Shown here: positions 1 through 6,117 of the stretch, piece by piece
Layout: every line of letters starts with the position of its first letter
Position numbering within the stretch: the first letter of the stretch is position 1
Source: Pasteurellaceae bacterium
GTDB taxonomy: Bacteria; Pseudomonadota; Gammaproteobacteria; Enterobacterales; Pasteurellaceae
Length of the DNA: 15,672 bases
Assembly: GCA_900756875.1 (NCBI GenBank)
Contig: CAAELW010000045.1
Span: 1 to 15,672, forward strand
Direction: 5' to 3'
The notes under the pieces: model-generated
What the model saw: only the letters and a program-made list of their open reading frames with translations
The model's database searches: none
Told to the model about the DNA's origin: nothing
Program-made: the position numbers and the translations under genes

Positions 1-273
1 TAAACCTTCATACAAATCACGTATTAAGCCCTCTTGTTCTGGATAACGAACAAACCAAGGCTCAAAAGAAGGGGGATGAGTAAACGCTCGAGTCAGCAAT
101 GTACGATTCGGTTTTGAAGTATTCTCTTGTTTGATAGACTGGCTTTGTGCTGGTTGCTCATCCGTTTCTGTGTTTATCGATTTCTGGCTGTTTAATTTAT
201 CACAACCACTCAATCCAAAAACGACACCGAAAATAACCGCACTTTTAAGCCAAGTAAGGAAAGCATTATCCAT
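1..273 (-). CDS. Lipoprotein, probable peptide ABC transporter substrate-binding protein (3' part outside the window)
   Basis: Only the first 91 codons are present; the frame is still open at base 1. From the ATG at 273 the protein begins with a short n-region, a hydrophobic stretch and a lipobox LSGC with the acylated cysteine at residue 24, so it should be exported and lipid-anchored. A polar low-complexity linker follows (about residues 25-60, rich in Q, S, T, N and E), then a segment ending in LIRDLYEGL. That ending matches the conserved early part of OppA/DppA-type solute-binding proteins (RDLYEGL), which suggests peptide binding. A binding-protein gene beside prlC also occurs in H. influenzae as I recall (HI0213/HI0214). 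The start overlaps the end of the upstream DUF454 gene by 8 bases, so the two are probably translationally coupled. An uptake signal sequence lies inside the signal-peptide codons and encodes K-S-A-V. Family assignment rests on a short segment; export as a lipoprotein is firmer. Confidence 0.72.
   Translation of the reverse strand, partial: MDNAFLTWLKSAVIFGVVFGLSGCDKLNSQKSINTETDEQPAQSQSIKQENTSKPNRTLLTRAFTHPPSFEPWFVRYPEQEGLIRDLYEGL
236..244 (-). repeat. DNA uptake signal sequence (USS) core
   Basis: Exact ACCGCACTT on the plus strand, the complement of AAGTGCGGT. It lies in the signal-peptide coding region of the lipoprotein gene. Confidence 0.85.
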
Positions 274-745
274 TTTCAACGTCTTCTGTTTTAATCCAAA
301 AGAAAAAGAACCAATATTTTACTGCAATTAAAATGGCAATGATCGTTCGACCCACAACACTTGGGGTAAAATAAAAGCCAATTAAAAGCATTGTGGTTGA
401 AAACGTTAGAATAGAAATTTTTGCTTTTTTCGTCAATGCACGACGTTCATTAAAGGATTTTAGGTGTTTTTGATAAAGCTTCGTCCCTAAAAACCATTGT
501 TCTAAACGAGAAGAACCTTTCGCAAAAGAATAAAGTGTAAGCAGTAAAAAAGGTGTAGTCGGAAGAATAGGTAAAAAAATACCAATAACACCTAATATTA
601 AAGAAATGCATCCAAGAACAACATACATGGCCTTGGTTAAAGAAGTTTTTGGGAAAAACTTAAGTGAAATAACACCTATAACGATCGCAAGAGCAATGAT
701 GCCAGAAAAAATGATAATAGAAAAAAAGGAAGCGCCGTCCATCAT
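266..745 (-). CDS. DUF454/YbaN-like inner membrane protein
   Basis: About 159 residues, mostly hydrophobic. From about residue 40 it follows the DUF454 (YbaN) pattern: LG...LILGVIGIFLPILPTTPFLLL, then a basic amphipathic stretch with F-A-K-G-S-S-R-L and W-F-L, then two further membrane segments. The LPxLPTTPF core is the family signature. The biochemical role of the family is unknown to me. The frame is open further upstream to an ATG at 847. I prefer the ATG at 745 or 742 because AGGG lies just before them and because a good promoter (771-798) sits between 745 and 847. E. coli YbaN (about 125 residues) would correspond to a start near 628, so this protein has an extra N-terminal hydrophobic segment (about residues 7-28) or starts later than called. 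The gene overlaps the downstream lipoprotein gene, implying one operon. Confidence 0.78.
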   Translation of the reverse strand: MMDGASFFSIIIFSGIIALAIVIGVISLKFFPKTSLTKAMYVVLGCISLILGVIGIFLPILPTTPFLLLTLYSFAKGSSRLEQWFLGTKLYQKHLKSFNERRALTKKAKISILTFSTTMLLIGFYFTPSVVGRTIIAILIAVKYWFFFFWIKTEDVENG

Positions 746-759
746 AAACCCTAAATAAA

Positions 760-779
760 AGTGATACGCAATTATCACT
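760..779. promoter_or_regulatory. Operator-like dyad over the ybaN-like promoter
   Basis: AGTGATA, six bases, then TATCACT: two perfect 7-base arms. The dyad covers the -10 hexamer (771-776) and probable transcription start of the DUF454/lipoprotein operon, where a repressor would act. It does not fit CRP (wrong centre spacing) or FNR. The binding protein is unknown to me. Confidence 0.4.
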
Positions 780-798
780 GATTTTTTAGATTTTTCAA
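771..798 (-). promoter_or_regulatory. Sigma-70-type promoter for the DUF454/lipoprotein operon
   Basis: On the minus strand TTGAAA (793-798), a 16-base spacer, and GATAAT (771-776); each hexamer matches the consensus in five of six positions. It would give a leader of roughly 20 bases ahead of the ATG at 745. Confidence 0.55.
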
Positions 799-858
799 CC
801 TTGATATTATAGAATTTGCCGCAATTTATTAAAGAAACTATTAGCAAAAGGAATATTT

Positions 859-2898
859 ATGTCTAATCCATTACTTCATATTGAAGGCTTACCTCCGTTT
901 TCTCAAATCAAACCGGAACATATTCAACCAGCAATCCAAAAACTCATCGAAGAAAATCATCAAGCCATTGAACAAGTTCTAAAACAACCGCAGTTTACTT
1001 GGGAAAACTTTATTGAACCGCTTTCTGAAGCAGGCGAGCACTTAAGTCGTGCTTGGTCACCGATCTCCCATTTAAATTCAGTTAAAAACAGCCCTGAATT
1101 ACGTGATGCGTACCAAGCTTGCTTACCACTACTCTCTGAATACAGTACTTGGGTAGGCCAACACGAAGGGTTATACAATGCCTATTTAGCCTTAAAAAAT
1201 AGCCCTGAGTTTGCAACTTATTCCGTTGCACAAAAGAAAGCCATTGAAAATGCATTACGTGATTTTGAGCTTTCAGGTATCGGTTTATCCGAAGAAAAAC
1301 AAAAACGTTATGGTGAGATTGTTGCTCGCTTATCTGAATTAAGCTCACAATTTAGCAATAATGTACTCGATGCCACCATGGGCTGGGAAAAAGTCATTGA
1401 AGATGAAAGTGAATTAGCAGGTCTTCCTGAATCCGCATTACTTGCTGCAAAACAATCTGCAGAAAGTAAAGGCTTAAAAGGTTATCGTTTTACGTTAGAA
1501 ATCCCAAGTTATTTGCCAATCATGACCTATTGTGAAAATGCAGCATTACGCGAAGAAATGTATCGTGCTTATGCGACTCGTGCATCTGACCAAGGTCCAA
1601 ATGCCGGTAAATGGGATAATACGGCAATCATTGAAGAAATCATGACGTTACGCGTGGAGCTAGCTAAATTGCTAGGTTTCAATACCTATACTGAACGCTC
1701 ACTTGCGACCAAAATGGCTGAAAACCCACAACAAGTTTTAGATTTCTTAAATAACCTTGCGGATCGTTCAAAAGCACAAGGTGAGAGAGAATTAGCTGAA
1801 CTCAAAGCTTATTGTGAAAAAGAATTTGGCGTCACTGAACTTGCGCCTTGGGATATCAGTTTCTATTCCGAAAAACAAAAACAACATTTATATGCGATCA
1901 ATGATGAAGAACTTCGTCCTTATTTCCCTGAAGATCGCGTTATTTCGGGTTTATTTGAGTTAATTAAACGTATTTTTAATATTCGTGCAGTTGAACGTTT
2001 TGGCGTAGATACTTGGCACAAAGATGTGCGTTTCTTTGATTTAATTGATGAAACCGATGAAGTGCGCGGTAGTTTCTATCTCGATCTTTATGCACGCGAA
2101 AATAAACGTGGCGGCGCATGGATGGATGATTGTATCGGCAGAAAACGTAATGCTGACGGTTCAATTCAAAAACCAGTTGCCTATTTAACCTGTAACTTCA
2201 ACGCGCCTATTGGTGATAAACCTGCGCTATTCACCCATGATGAAGTCACCACTCTCTTCCATGAATTTGGTCATGGTATTCACCATATGCTCACCAAAGT
2301 GGATGTGCCAGATGTTGCGGGTATCAATGGTGTACCTTGGGATGCGGTAGAGCTTCCAAGTCAATTTATGGAAAACTGGTGTTGGGAAAAAGAAGCGCTT
2401 GATTTTATTTCGGGTCACTTTGAAACGCACGAACCATTGCCAGAAGAAAAATTAAATCAACTTCTCAAAGCGAAAAACTATCAAGCGGCAATGTTTGTGT
2501 TACGTCAGCTTGAATTTGGCTTGTTTGATTTTACCCTTCATCATACTTTTGAAGTGGGTAAAGCTAACCAAGTGCTTGATACCTTAAAAGCAGTGAAAGA
2601 TAAAGTTGCCGTGATTAAAGGTGTTGAATGGGCAAGAGCGTCACATAGCTTTAGCCATATCTTTGCTGGCGGTTACGCAGCAGGCTATTACAGCTATTTA
2701 TGGGCTGAAGTGTTATCTGCAGATGCCTTCTCTCGCTTTGAAGAAGAAGGAATTTTCAATCCGGTTACGGGTAAATCCTTCTTGGATGAAATTCTCACTC
2801 GCGGCGGCTCTGAAGAACCAATGGTATTATTCAAACGTTTCTGTGGACGTGAACCTCAATTAGACGCATTGCTTCGCCATAAAGGCATTGCGAACTAA
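859..2898 (+). CDS. prlC: Oligopeptidase A (M3 family zinc metallopeptidase)
   Basis: The 679 residues compare with about 680 for E. coli PrlC, and the family resemblance is clear throughout. PrlC is a cytoplasmic M3 endopeptidase that degrades short peptides, including cleaved signal peptides. The zinc-binding motif HEFGH is at residues 468-472, with the third ligand expected at Glu498 in the ELPSQ segment. The N-terminal helical half (about residues 1-250) encloses the active-site channel in this family. AAGGA six bases before the ATG is a good ribosome binding site. The gene diverges from the DUF454/lipoprotein operon; no convincing -35/-10 pair for prlC was found in the intergenic space. 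The neighbouring putative peptide-binding lipoprotein makes a loose peptide uptake and degradation theme, but the two are not in one operon. A rho-independent terminator follows. Confidence 0.97.
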   Translation: MSNPLLHIEGLPPFSQIKPEHIQPAIQKLIEENHQAIEQVLKQPQFTWENFIEPLSEAGEHLSRAWSPISHLNSVKNSPELRDAYQACLPLLSEYSTWVGQHEGLYNAYLALKNSPEFATYSVAQKKAIENALRDFELSGIGLSEEKQKRYGEIVARLSELSSQFSNNVLDATMGWEKVIEDESELAGLPESALLAAKQSAESKGLKGYRFTLEIPSYLPIMTYCENAALREEMYRAYATRASDQGPNAGKWDNTAIIEEIMTLRVELAKLLGFNTYTERSLATKMAENPQQVLDFLNNLADRSKAQGERELAELKAYCEKEFGVTELAPWDISFYSEKQKQHLYAINDEELRPYFPEDRVISGLFELIKRIFNIRAVERFGVDTWHKDVRFFDLIDETDEVRGSFYLDLYARENKRGGAWMDDCIGRKRNADGSIQKPVAYLTCNFNAPIGDKPALFTHDEVTTLFHEFGHGIHHMLTKVDVPDVAGINGVPWDAVELPSQFMENWCWEKEALDFISGHFETHEPLPEEKLNQLLKAKNYQAAMFVLRQLEFGLFDFTLHHTFEVGKANQVLDTLKAVKDKVAVIKGVEWARASHSFSHIFAGGYAAGYYSYLWAEVLSADAFSRFEEEGIFNPVTGKSFLDEILTRGGSEEPMVLFKRFCGREPQLDALLRHKGIAN

Positions 2899-2902
2899 TA
2901 AC

Positions 2903-2940
2903 TAAAAAAGAGCGGTCAAATTTTTGGCCGTTTTTTATTT
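2903..2940 (+). terminator. Rho-independent terminator of prlC
   Basis: CGGTC, an 8-base loop, and GGCCG (one G-U pair) are flanked by an A-run before and TTTTTT after. The 5' arm contains AAGAGCGGT, one base off the uptake signal core. Confidence 0.7.
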
Positions 2941-2954
2941 TTCTAATATGCAGA

Positions 2955-2988
2955 AAATAAAAAAGCCCTCGGTAATCCGAAGGCTTTT
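2955..2988 (-). terminator. Rho-independent terminator of rpsO
   Basis: On the minus strand AAAAGCCTTCGG (2977-2988), loop ATTA, and CCGAGGGCTTTT (2961-2972) form a 12-base stem with one mismatch, followed by a T-rich run. It lies just beyond the rpsO stop. The flanking A-run on the plus strand means it may also work toward prlC transcription. Confidence 0.85.
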
Positions 2989-3010
2989 ATTTTTACTATC
3001 GTAATAAAAA

Positions 3011-3280
3011 TTAGCGACGTAAACCTAAACGAGCGATAGTGCTTTGGTATAAAGCAAGATCAGTACGTTTTAAGTAGTCTAAAAGTTTACGACGACGAGA
3101 AACCATACGTAATAAACCACGACGACCATGGTGGTCTTTTTTGTGCTCAGCGAAGTGAGCTTGTAAGTGGTTGATTTGTGCAGTTAATAATGCGATTTGA
3201 ACTTCAGAAGAACCAGTATCTTTCGCATCGCGACCAAATTCAGCAACGATTGCTGCTTTTTTTTCAGTACTTAGAGACAT
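3011..3280 (-). CDS. rpsO: 30S ribosomal protein S15 (uS15)
   Basis: At 89 residues this is the normal S15 length, and the sequence carries the hallmark [12 protein letters not shown] near residues 22-33, the HHGRRGLL region and the RRRKLLDYL helix. S15 binds 16S rRNA early in 30S assembly and takes part in a bridge to the 50S subunit. AGGAG six bases before the ATG is a strong ribosome binding site. In many bacteria rpsO is followed by pnp; here it stands alone between its own promoter (3355-3383) and terminator, with prlC convergent downstream. Its 5' leader can fold, and S15 often represses its own translation through such leaders. Confidence 0.98.
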   Translation of the reverse strand: MSLSTEKKAAIVAEFGRDAKDTGSSEVQIALLTAQINHLQAHFAEHKKDHHGRRGLLRMVSRRRKLLDYLKRTDLALYQSTIARLGLRR

Positions 3281-3313
3281 TTTTTACTCCTAAAAGGTAG
3301 TGTTATTAATACA

Positions 3314-3342
3314 TCATTCGCCGATCTCTAACTCAGCGATGA
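3314..3342 (-). promoter_or_regulatory. Possible structured leader of rpsO mRNA
   Basis: Within the predicted 5' UTR, TCATCGC pairs with GCG-A-ATGA: a 7-base stem with one bulged A and a 14-base loop. S15 autoregulation through leader RNA is known in several bacteria. That this hairpin does so is inference. Confidence 0.3.
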
Positions 3343-3354
3343 CAAGGAGCCTGA

Positions 3355-3383
3355 ATTTTAACGATTGAGCAGGATAAAGGCAA
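3355..3383 (-). promoter_or_regulatory. Sigma-70 promoter of rpsO
   Basis: On the minus strand TTGCCT (3378-3383), a 17-base spacer, and TAAAAT (3355-3360). It lies between the hldE stop and rpsO, and no terminator was seen after hldE, so some read-through from hldE is possible. Confidence 0.7.
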
Positions 3384-3410
3384 GCTTTATTCTACTCATT
3401 CCTTAATAAA

Positions 3411-4841
3411 TTAATCTTTCAGCGCTTTGATTTTCTCAATCACGTTTGTAGTTGAACAGCCATTTTCGAAATTCAATACACGAACATCACCGCCGTTCGC
3501 CCACACTTCTTTACTACCTGCAATCTCTTCTGGTTTGTAATCACCGCCTTTCACTAATAAATCTGGTAAAATCTCACCGATTAAACGTTGTGGCGTATCT
3601 TCATCAAAAGAGACCACCCAATCCACTGAAGCTAAACCAGCCAATACGGCCATACGAGCATTTAGATTATTAATTGGACGACTTTCACCTTTTAAGCGTT
3701 TGACTGAATCATCTGTATTCACGGCAACAATTAAGCGATCGCCAAATTTGCGAGCGTTTTCTAAATAAGACACATGACCTGGATGAAGGATATCGAAACA
3801 ACCGTTTGTCATCACAATTTTCTCACCACGCGCTTTAGCATGAGCTACCGCTGTTTTTAATTGGTTTTCTGACATAATGCCGAAACCTGTTTCAGAACGG
3901 CCATGGATTGCATTCTCTAATTCCACAGTAGAAACGGTTGATGTACCCAATTTACCGACCACAATACCTGCCGCTACATTAGCTAAATAGCAAGATTCTT
4001 CAAAAGAGCGCCCATCTGCAAGTGCGGTTGCTAAGACACTGATCACCGTATCGCCTGCACCAGTCACATCAAACACTTCTTTTGCAACAGTTGGTAAATG
4101 GAATGGCTCTTGGTTTGGACGAAGTAATGTCATGCCTTTTTCAGAACGCGTCACTAAAAGTGCGGTCAATTCGATGTCTGAAATTAATTTTAGGCCTTTT
4201 TCAATGATCTCTTCTTCAGAAGTACATTTACCCACTACGGCTTCAAATTCTGACATATTTGGTGTCAGTAAAGTCGCACCACGATAACGTTCAAAATCCG
4301 TGCCTTTTGGATCGATCAACACCGGTACATTCGCTTTGCGTGCAATTTGGATCATCTTTTGCACATCTTTTAATGTACCTTTGCCGTAATCAGAAAGCAC
4401 TAACGCACCAAAGTTTTTCACTTCTGCTTCTAATTTCGCAAGCAACTCATTACATTCCACGTTTTGGAAATCTTCTTCAAAATCCAAACGTAGTAATTGT
4501 TGATGGCGAGATAAAATACGCAATTTCGTAATGGTTGGATGAGTATTCAATGCCACAAAATTACAATCAATTTTTTGGTGCTGTAATAAATTCGTTAAGG
4601 CTGTCCCTGTTTCATCTTGACCAATTAAACCTAAAATTTGCACAGGTACATTAAGAGAAGCAATATTCATTGCCACATTTGCTGCACCACCTGCACGCTC
4701 TTCATTATCTTGTACTCGAACCACAGGAACCGGGGCTTCCGGTGAAATACGATTAGTCGCACCAAACCAGTAACGGTCAAGCATCACATCGCCTAACACT
4801 AATACTTTTGCTTGATTAAAATTGGCAGAATATTGAGCCAT
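3411..4841 (-). CDS. hldE: Bifunctional heptose 7-phosphate kinase / heptose 1-phosphate adenylyltransferase
   Basis: The 476 residues compare with 477 in E. coli HldE (RfaE). The N-terminal PfkB-type kinase (about 1-318) makes D-glycero-beta-D-manno-heptose 1,7-bisphosphate. It shows the glycine-rich [10 protein letters not shown] (50-59) and the catalytic GAGDT (261-265, base Asp264). The C-terminal nucleotidyltransferase (about 342-476) shows [12 protein letters not shown] with the HxGH nucleotide-binding motif at 353-356, and makes ADP-heptose. Both reactions feed the inner-core heptoses of lipooligosaccharide. The next gene, lpxL, is divergent and acts on lipid A of the same molecule; the same hldE/htrB pairing is known in H. 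influenzae. GAGAG lies upstream of the ATG as ribosome binding site. Two uptake signal sequences lie inside the gene. Confidence 0.98.
   Translation of the reverse strand: MAQYSANFNQAKVLVLGDVMLDRYWFGATNRISPEAPVPVVRVQDNEERAGGAANVAMNIASLNVPVQILGLIGQDETGTALTNLLQHQKIDCNFVALNTHPTITKLRILSRHQQLLRLDFEEDFQNVECNELLAKLEAEVKNFGALVLSDYGKGTLKDVQKMIQIARKANVPVLIDPKGTDFERYRGATLLTPNMSEFEAVVGKCTSEEEIIEKGLKLISDIELTALLVTRSEKGMTLLRPNQEPFHLPTVAKEVFDVTGAGDTVISVLATALADGRSFEESCYLANVAAGIVVGKLGTSTVSTVELENAIHGRSETGFGIMSENQLKTAVAHAKARGEKIVMTNGCFDILHPGHVSYLENARKFGDRLIVAVNTDDSVKRLKGESRPINNLNARMAVLAGLASVDWVVSFDEDTPQRLIGEILPDLLVKGGDYKPEEIAGSKEVWANGGDVRVLNFENGCSTTNVIEKIKALKD
4020..4028 (+). repeat. DNA uptake signal sequence core
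   Basis: Exact AAGTGCGGT inside hldE, on the strand opposite to coding. Confidence 0.85.
4158..4166 (+). repeat. DNA uptake signal sequence core
   Basis: Exact AAGTGCGGT inside hldE, followed by an A/T-containing flank (CAATT). It encodes part of T-A-L-L on the minus strand. Confidence 0.85.
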
Positions 4842-4880
4842 TTTGAAATCTCTCTGTTGGAATAATAAAAATTTGGCGCA

Positions 4881-4909
4881 ATTTTACCACAACTCAAATT
4901 TGCGATAAA
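4881..4909 (-). promoter_or_regulatory. Probable hldE promoter
   Basis: On the minus strand TTTATC (4904-4909), a 17-base spacer, and TAAAAT (4881-4886). The -35 is weak and the -10 good. It occupies almost the same bases as the facing lpxL promoter. Confidence 0.45.
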
Positions 4910-4911
4910 CT
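4883..4911 (+). promoter_or_regulatory. Probable lpxL promoter
   Basis: TTTACC (4883-4888), a 17-base spacer, and TAAACT (4906-4911), each four of six to consensus. It superimposes on the hldE promoter in the opposite direction. Confidence 0.4.
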
Positions 4912-4938
4912 ACACGCCGAACTAACCAGAAAAGAATT

Positions 4939-5874
4939 ATGAAAAACGAAAAACTCCCTCAATTTCAACCGCACTTTCTTGCCCCTAAATACTGGGGCTT
5001 TTGGCTTGGTGTGGCGATTTGGCGAAGCCTTTTGTTACTTCCCTATCCAATTTTACGTCATATTGGCAATGGCTTAGGCTGGCTTTTCTCAAAACTAAAA
5101 GTGGGAAAACGTCGTGCAGCGATTGCTCGCCGAAATCTTGAGCTCTGCTTTCCAGAAATGTCCGAGCAAGAACGTGAAGCCATTTTGCAAGAAAATTTGC
5201 GTGCCGTTGGGATGGCCATTATTGAAACCGGCATGGCGTGGTTTTGGTCTGATGCGCGCATAAAAAAATGGTCAAAAGTTGAGGGATTAAATTATTTAAA
5301 AGAGAACGCCCAAGACGGCATTATCTTTGTGGGTGTTCATTTCCTCACCCTTGAGTTAGGCGCGCGTATTGTGGGCTTACATCATCCTGGAATAGGTGTT
5401 TATCGTCCAAATGACTATCCAGTACTCGATTGGTTACAAATTAAAGGCCGCTTACGTTCAAATAAAGATATGCTGAACCGAAAAGATCTGCGTGGTATGC
5501 TTAAAGCCTTACGCAAAGGCGAAACCATTTGGTATGCGCCCGATCATGATTACGGCAGAAAAAATGCCGTATTTGTGCCTTTCTTTGCTGTACAAGAAGC
5601 AGCAACCACGACAGGTAGTTATTATCTGCTTAAATCAGCGCCAAATTGCAAAGTTGTGCCTTTTGCGCCACTACGTAATAAAGACGGTTCAGGCTATACA
5701 GTCAGTATTTCGTCACCAGTGGATTTTTCCGATCTTTCGGATGAAACGGCAATCGCTGCAAGAATGAATAAAGTCGTGGAAAAAGAAATCTTAAAAGGTG
5801 TGGAACAATACATGTGGCTACACCGCCGATTTAAAACGCGTCCAACTGAAAATGAACCAAGTTTGTATTCATAA
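4939..5874 (+). CDS. lpxL: Lipid A late acyltransferase (LpxL/HtrB family)
   Basis: The 311 residues match my memory of Haemophilus influenzae HtrB in length and over most of the sequence. The enzyme transfers a secondary acyl chain from acyl-ACP to the Kdo2-lipid A precursor at the inner face of the cytoplasmic membrane. It shows an N-terminal membrane anchor (about residues 20-52), the catalytic HX4E motif H134-F-L-T-L-E139, and the family segments VYRPND and WYAPDHDYG. In H. influenzae, loss of htrB causes under-acylated lipooligosaccharide and temperature-sensitive growth. Only a weak purine-rich stretch (AAAAGA) precedes the ATG. Divergent from hldE. One uptake signal lies near the 5' end and one overlaps the stop codon; a perfect A/T-rich terminator follows. 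Confidence 0.96.
   Translation: MKNEKLPQFQPHFLAPKYWGFWLGVAIWRSLLLLPYPILRHIGNGLGWLFSKLKVGKRRAAIARRNLELCFPEMSEQEREAILQENLRAVGMAIIETGMAWFWSDARIKKWSKVEGLNYLKENAQDGIIFVGVHFLTLELGARIVGLHHPGIGVYRPNDYPVLDWLQIKGRLRSNKDMLNRKDLRGMLKALRKGETIWYAPDHDYGRKNAVFVPFFAVQEAATTTGSYYLLKSAPNCKVVPFAPLRNKDGSGYTVSISSPVDFSDLSDETAIAARMNKVVEKEILKGVEQYMWLHRRFKTRPTENEPSLYS
4968..4976 (-). repeat. DNA uptake signal sequence core
   Basis: Exact ACCGCACTT near the 5' end of lpxL, coding for P-H-F-L. Confidence 0.85.
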
Positions 5875-5881
5875 GTGCGGT
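5873..5881 (+). repeat. DNA uptake signal sequence core
   Basis: Exact AAGTGCGGT followed by TGATTTTT. It begins within the lpxL stop codon, ahead of the terminator. Confidence 0.88.
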
Positions 5882-5921
5882 TGATTTTTCATCTATTTTC
5901 GAACACAAAAACGACATATCG

Positions 5922-5951
5922 AAAAATAAGGAAAATTTTCCTTATTTTTTT
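5922..5951 (+). terminator. Terminator of lpxL
   Basis: AAAAATAAGGAAAA is followed directly by its perfect complement TTTTCCTTATTTTT and two more T. The stem is A/T-rich with a four-base turn from its own centre. The symmetry allows function on both strands. Confidence 0.65.
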
Positions 5952-5952
5952 C

Positions 5953-5980
5953 TTGATCTTTATATAATTAAATATATAAT
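5953..5980 (+). promoter_or_regulatory. Strong sigma-70 promoter of the candidate small RNA
   Basis: TTGATC (5953-5958), a 16-base spacer, and a perfect TATAAT (5975-5980). Transcription would start at about 5986-5988, just ahead of a short non-coding stretch ending in a terminator. Confidence 0.7.
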
Positions 5981-5986
5981 GAATCT

Positions 5987-6073
5987 CGTTTTAGATAGTA
6001 AACTTGTTTTATTACAAACACACTACTGGCTAGTGCATTCCCCCCACTCCTTTTGCACTAGCCATTTTTTTTT
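5987..6073 (+). ncRNA. Candidate trans-acting small RNA (or short leader RNA), about 87 nt
   Basis: A strong promoter is followed by about 40 bases of A/U-rich sequence without an ORF. Next comes a perfect 11-base stem, TGGCTAGTGCA (6027-6037) with TGCACTAGCCA (6054-6064), then nine T (6065-6073). This is the build of an Hfq-type bacterial sRNA ending in its own rho-independent terminator. The 16-base loop (6038-6053) is pyrimidine-only except one A, and carries six C followed by ACTCC. Such a loop is complementary to Shine-Dalgarno sequences (GGAGU and GGGGGAA). I do not recognise it as a named family. The alternative is an attenuator leader for the Nif3-family gene that starts 44 bases later. 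That gene has no clear promoter of its own in the gap, so read-through could supply it. Confidence 0.58.
6027..6073 (+). terminator. Intrinsic terminator with C-rich loop
   Basis: An 11-base perfect stem with a 16-base loop is followed by nine T. It forms the 3' end of the candidate sRNA and would stop most transcription before the Nif3-family gene. Confidence 0.85.
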
Positions 6074-6117
6074 AAATCCCTTACCATATCTCACCTTTTT
6101 CTTTTCTCTCAAAAATG

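Noticed and set aside
131..331. Plus-strand ORF over the lipoprotein and DUF454 genes
   Set aside because: It lies opposite two well-supported minus-strand genes and resembles nothing.
760..779. CRP or FNR site
   Set aside because: GTGA and TCAC are ten bases apart instead of six as in CRP sites, and the arms do not fit TTGAT-N4-ATCAA.
801..830. prlC promoter (TTGATA with a distant T/A-rich -10)
   Set aside because: Several poor alternatives overlap and none has both hexamers near consensus.
746..847. Upstream extension of the DUF454 gene to an ATG at 847
   Set aside because: The extension is not hydrophobic like the rest, has no DUF454 counterpart, and covers a good promoter (771-798). 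AGGG sits directly before the ATGs at 745/742.
4259..4531. Plus-strand ORF inside hldE
   Set aside because: Shadow of a gene with complete domain motifs; no ribosome binding site or family features.
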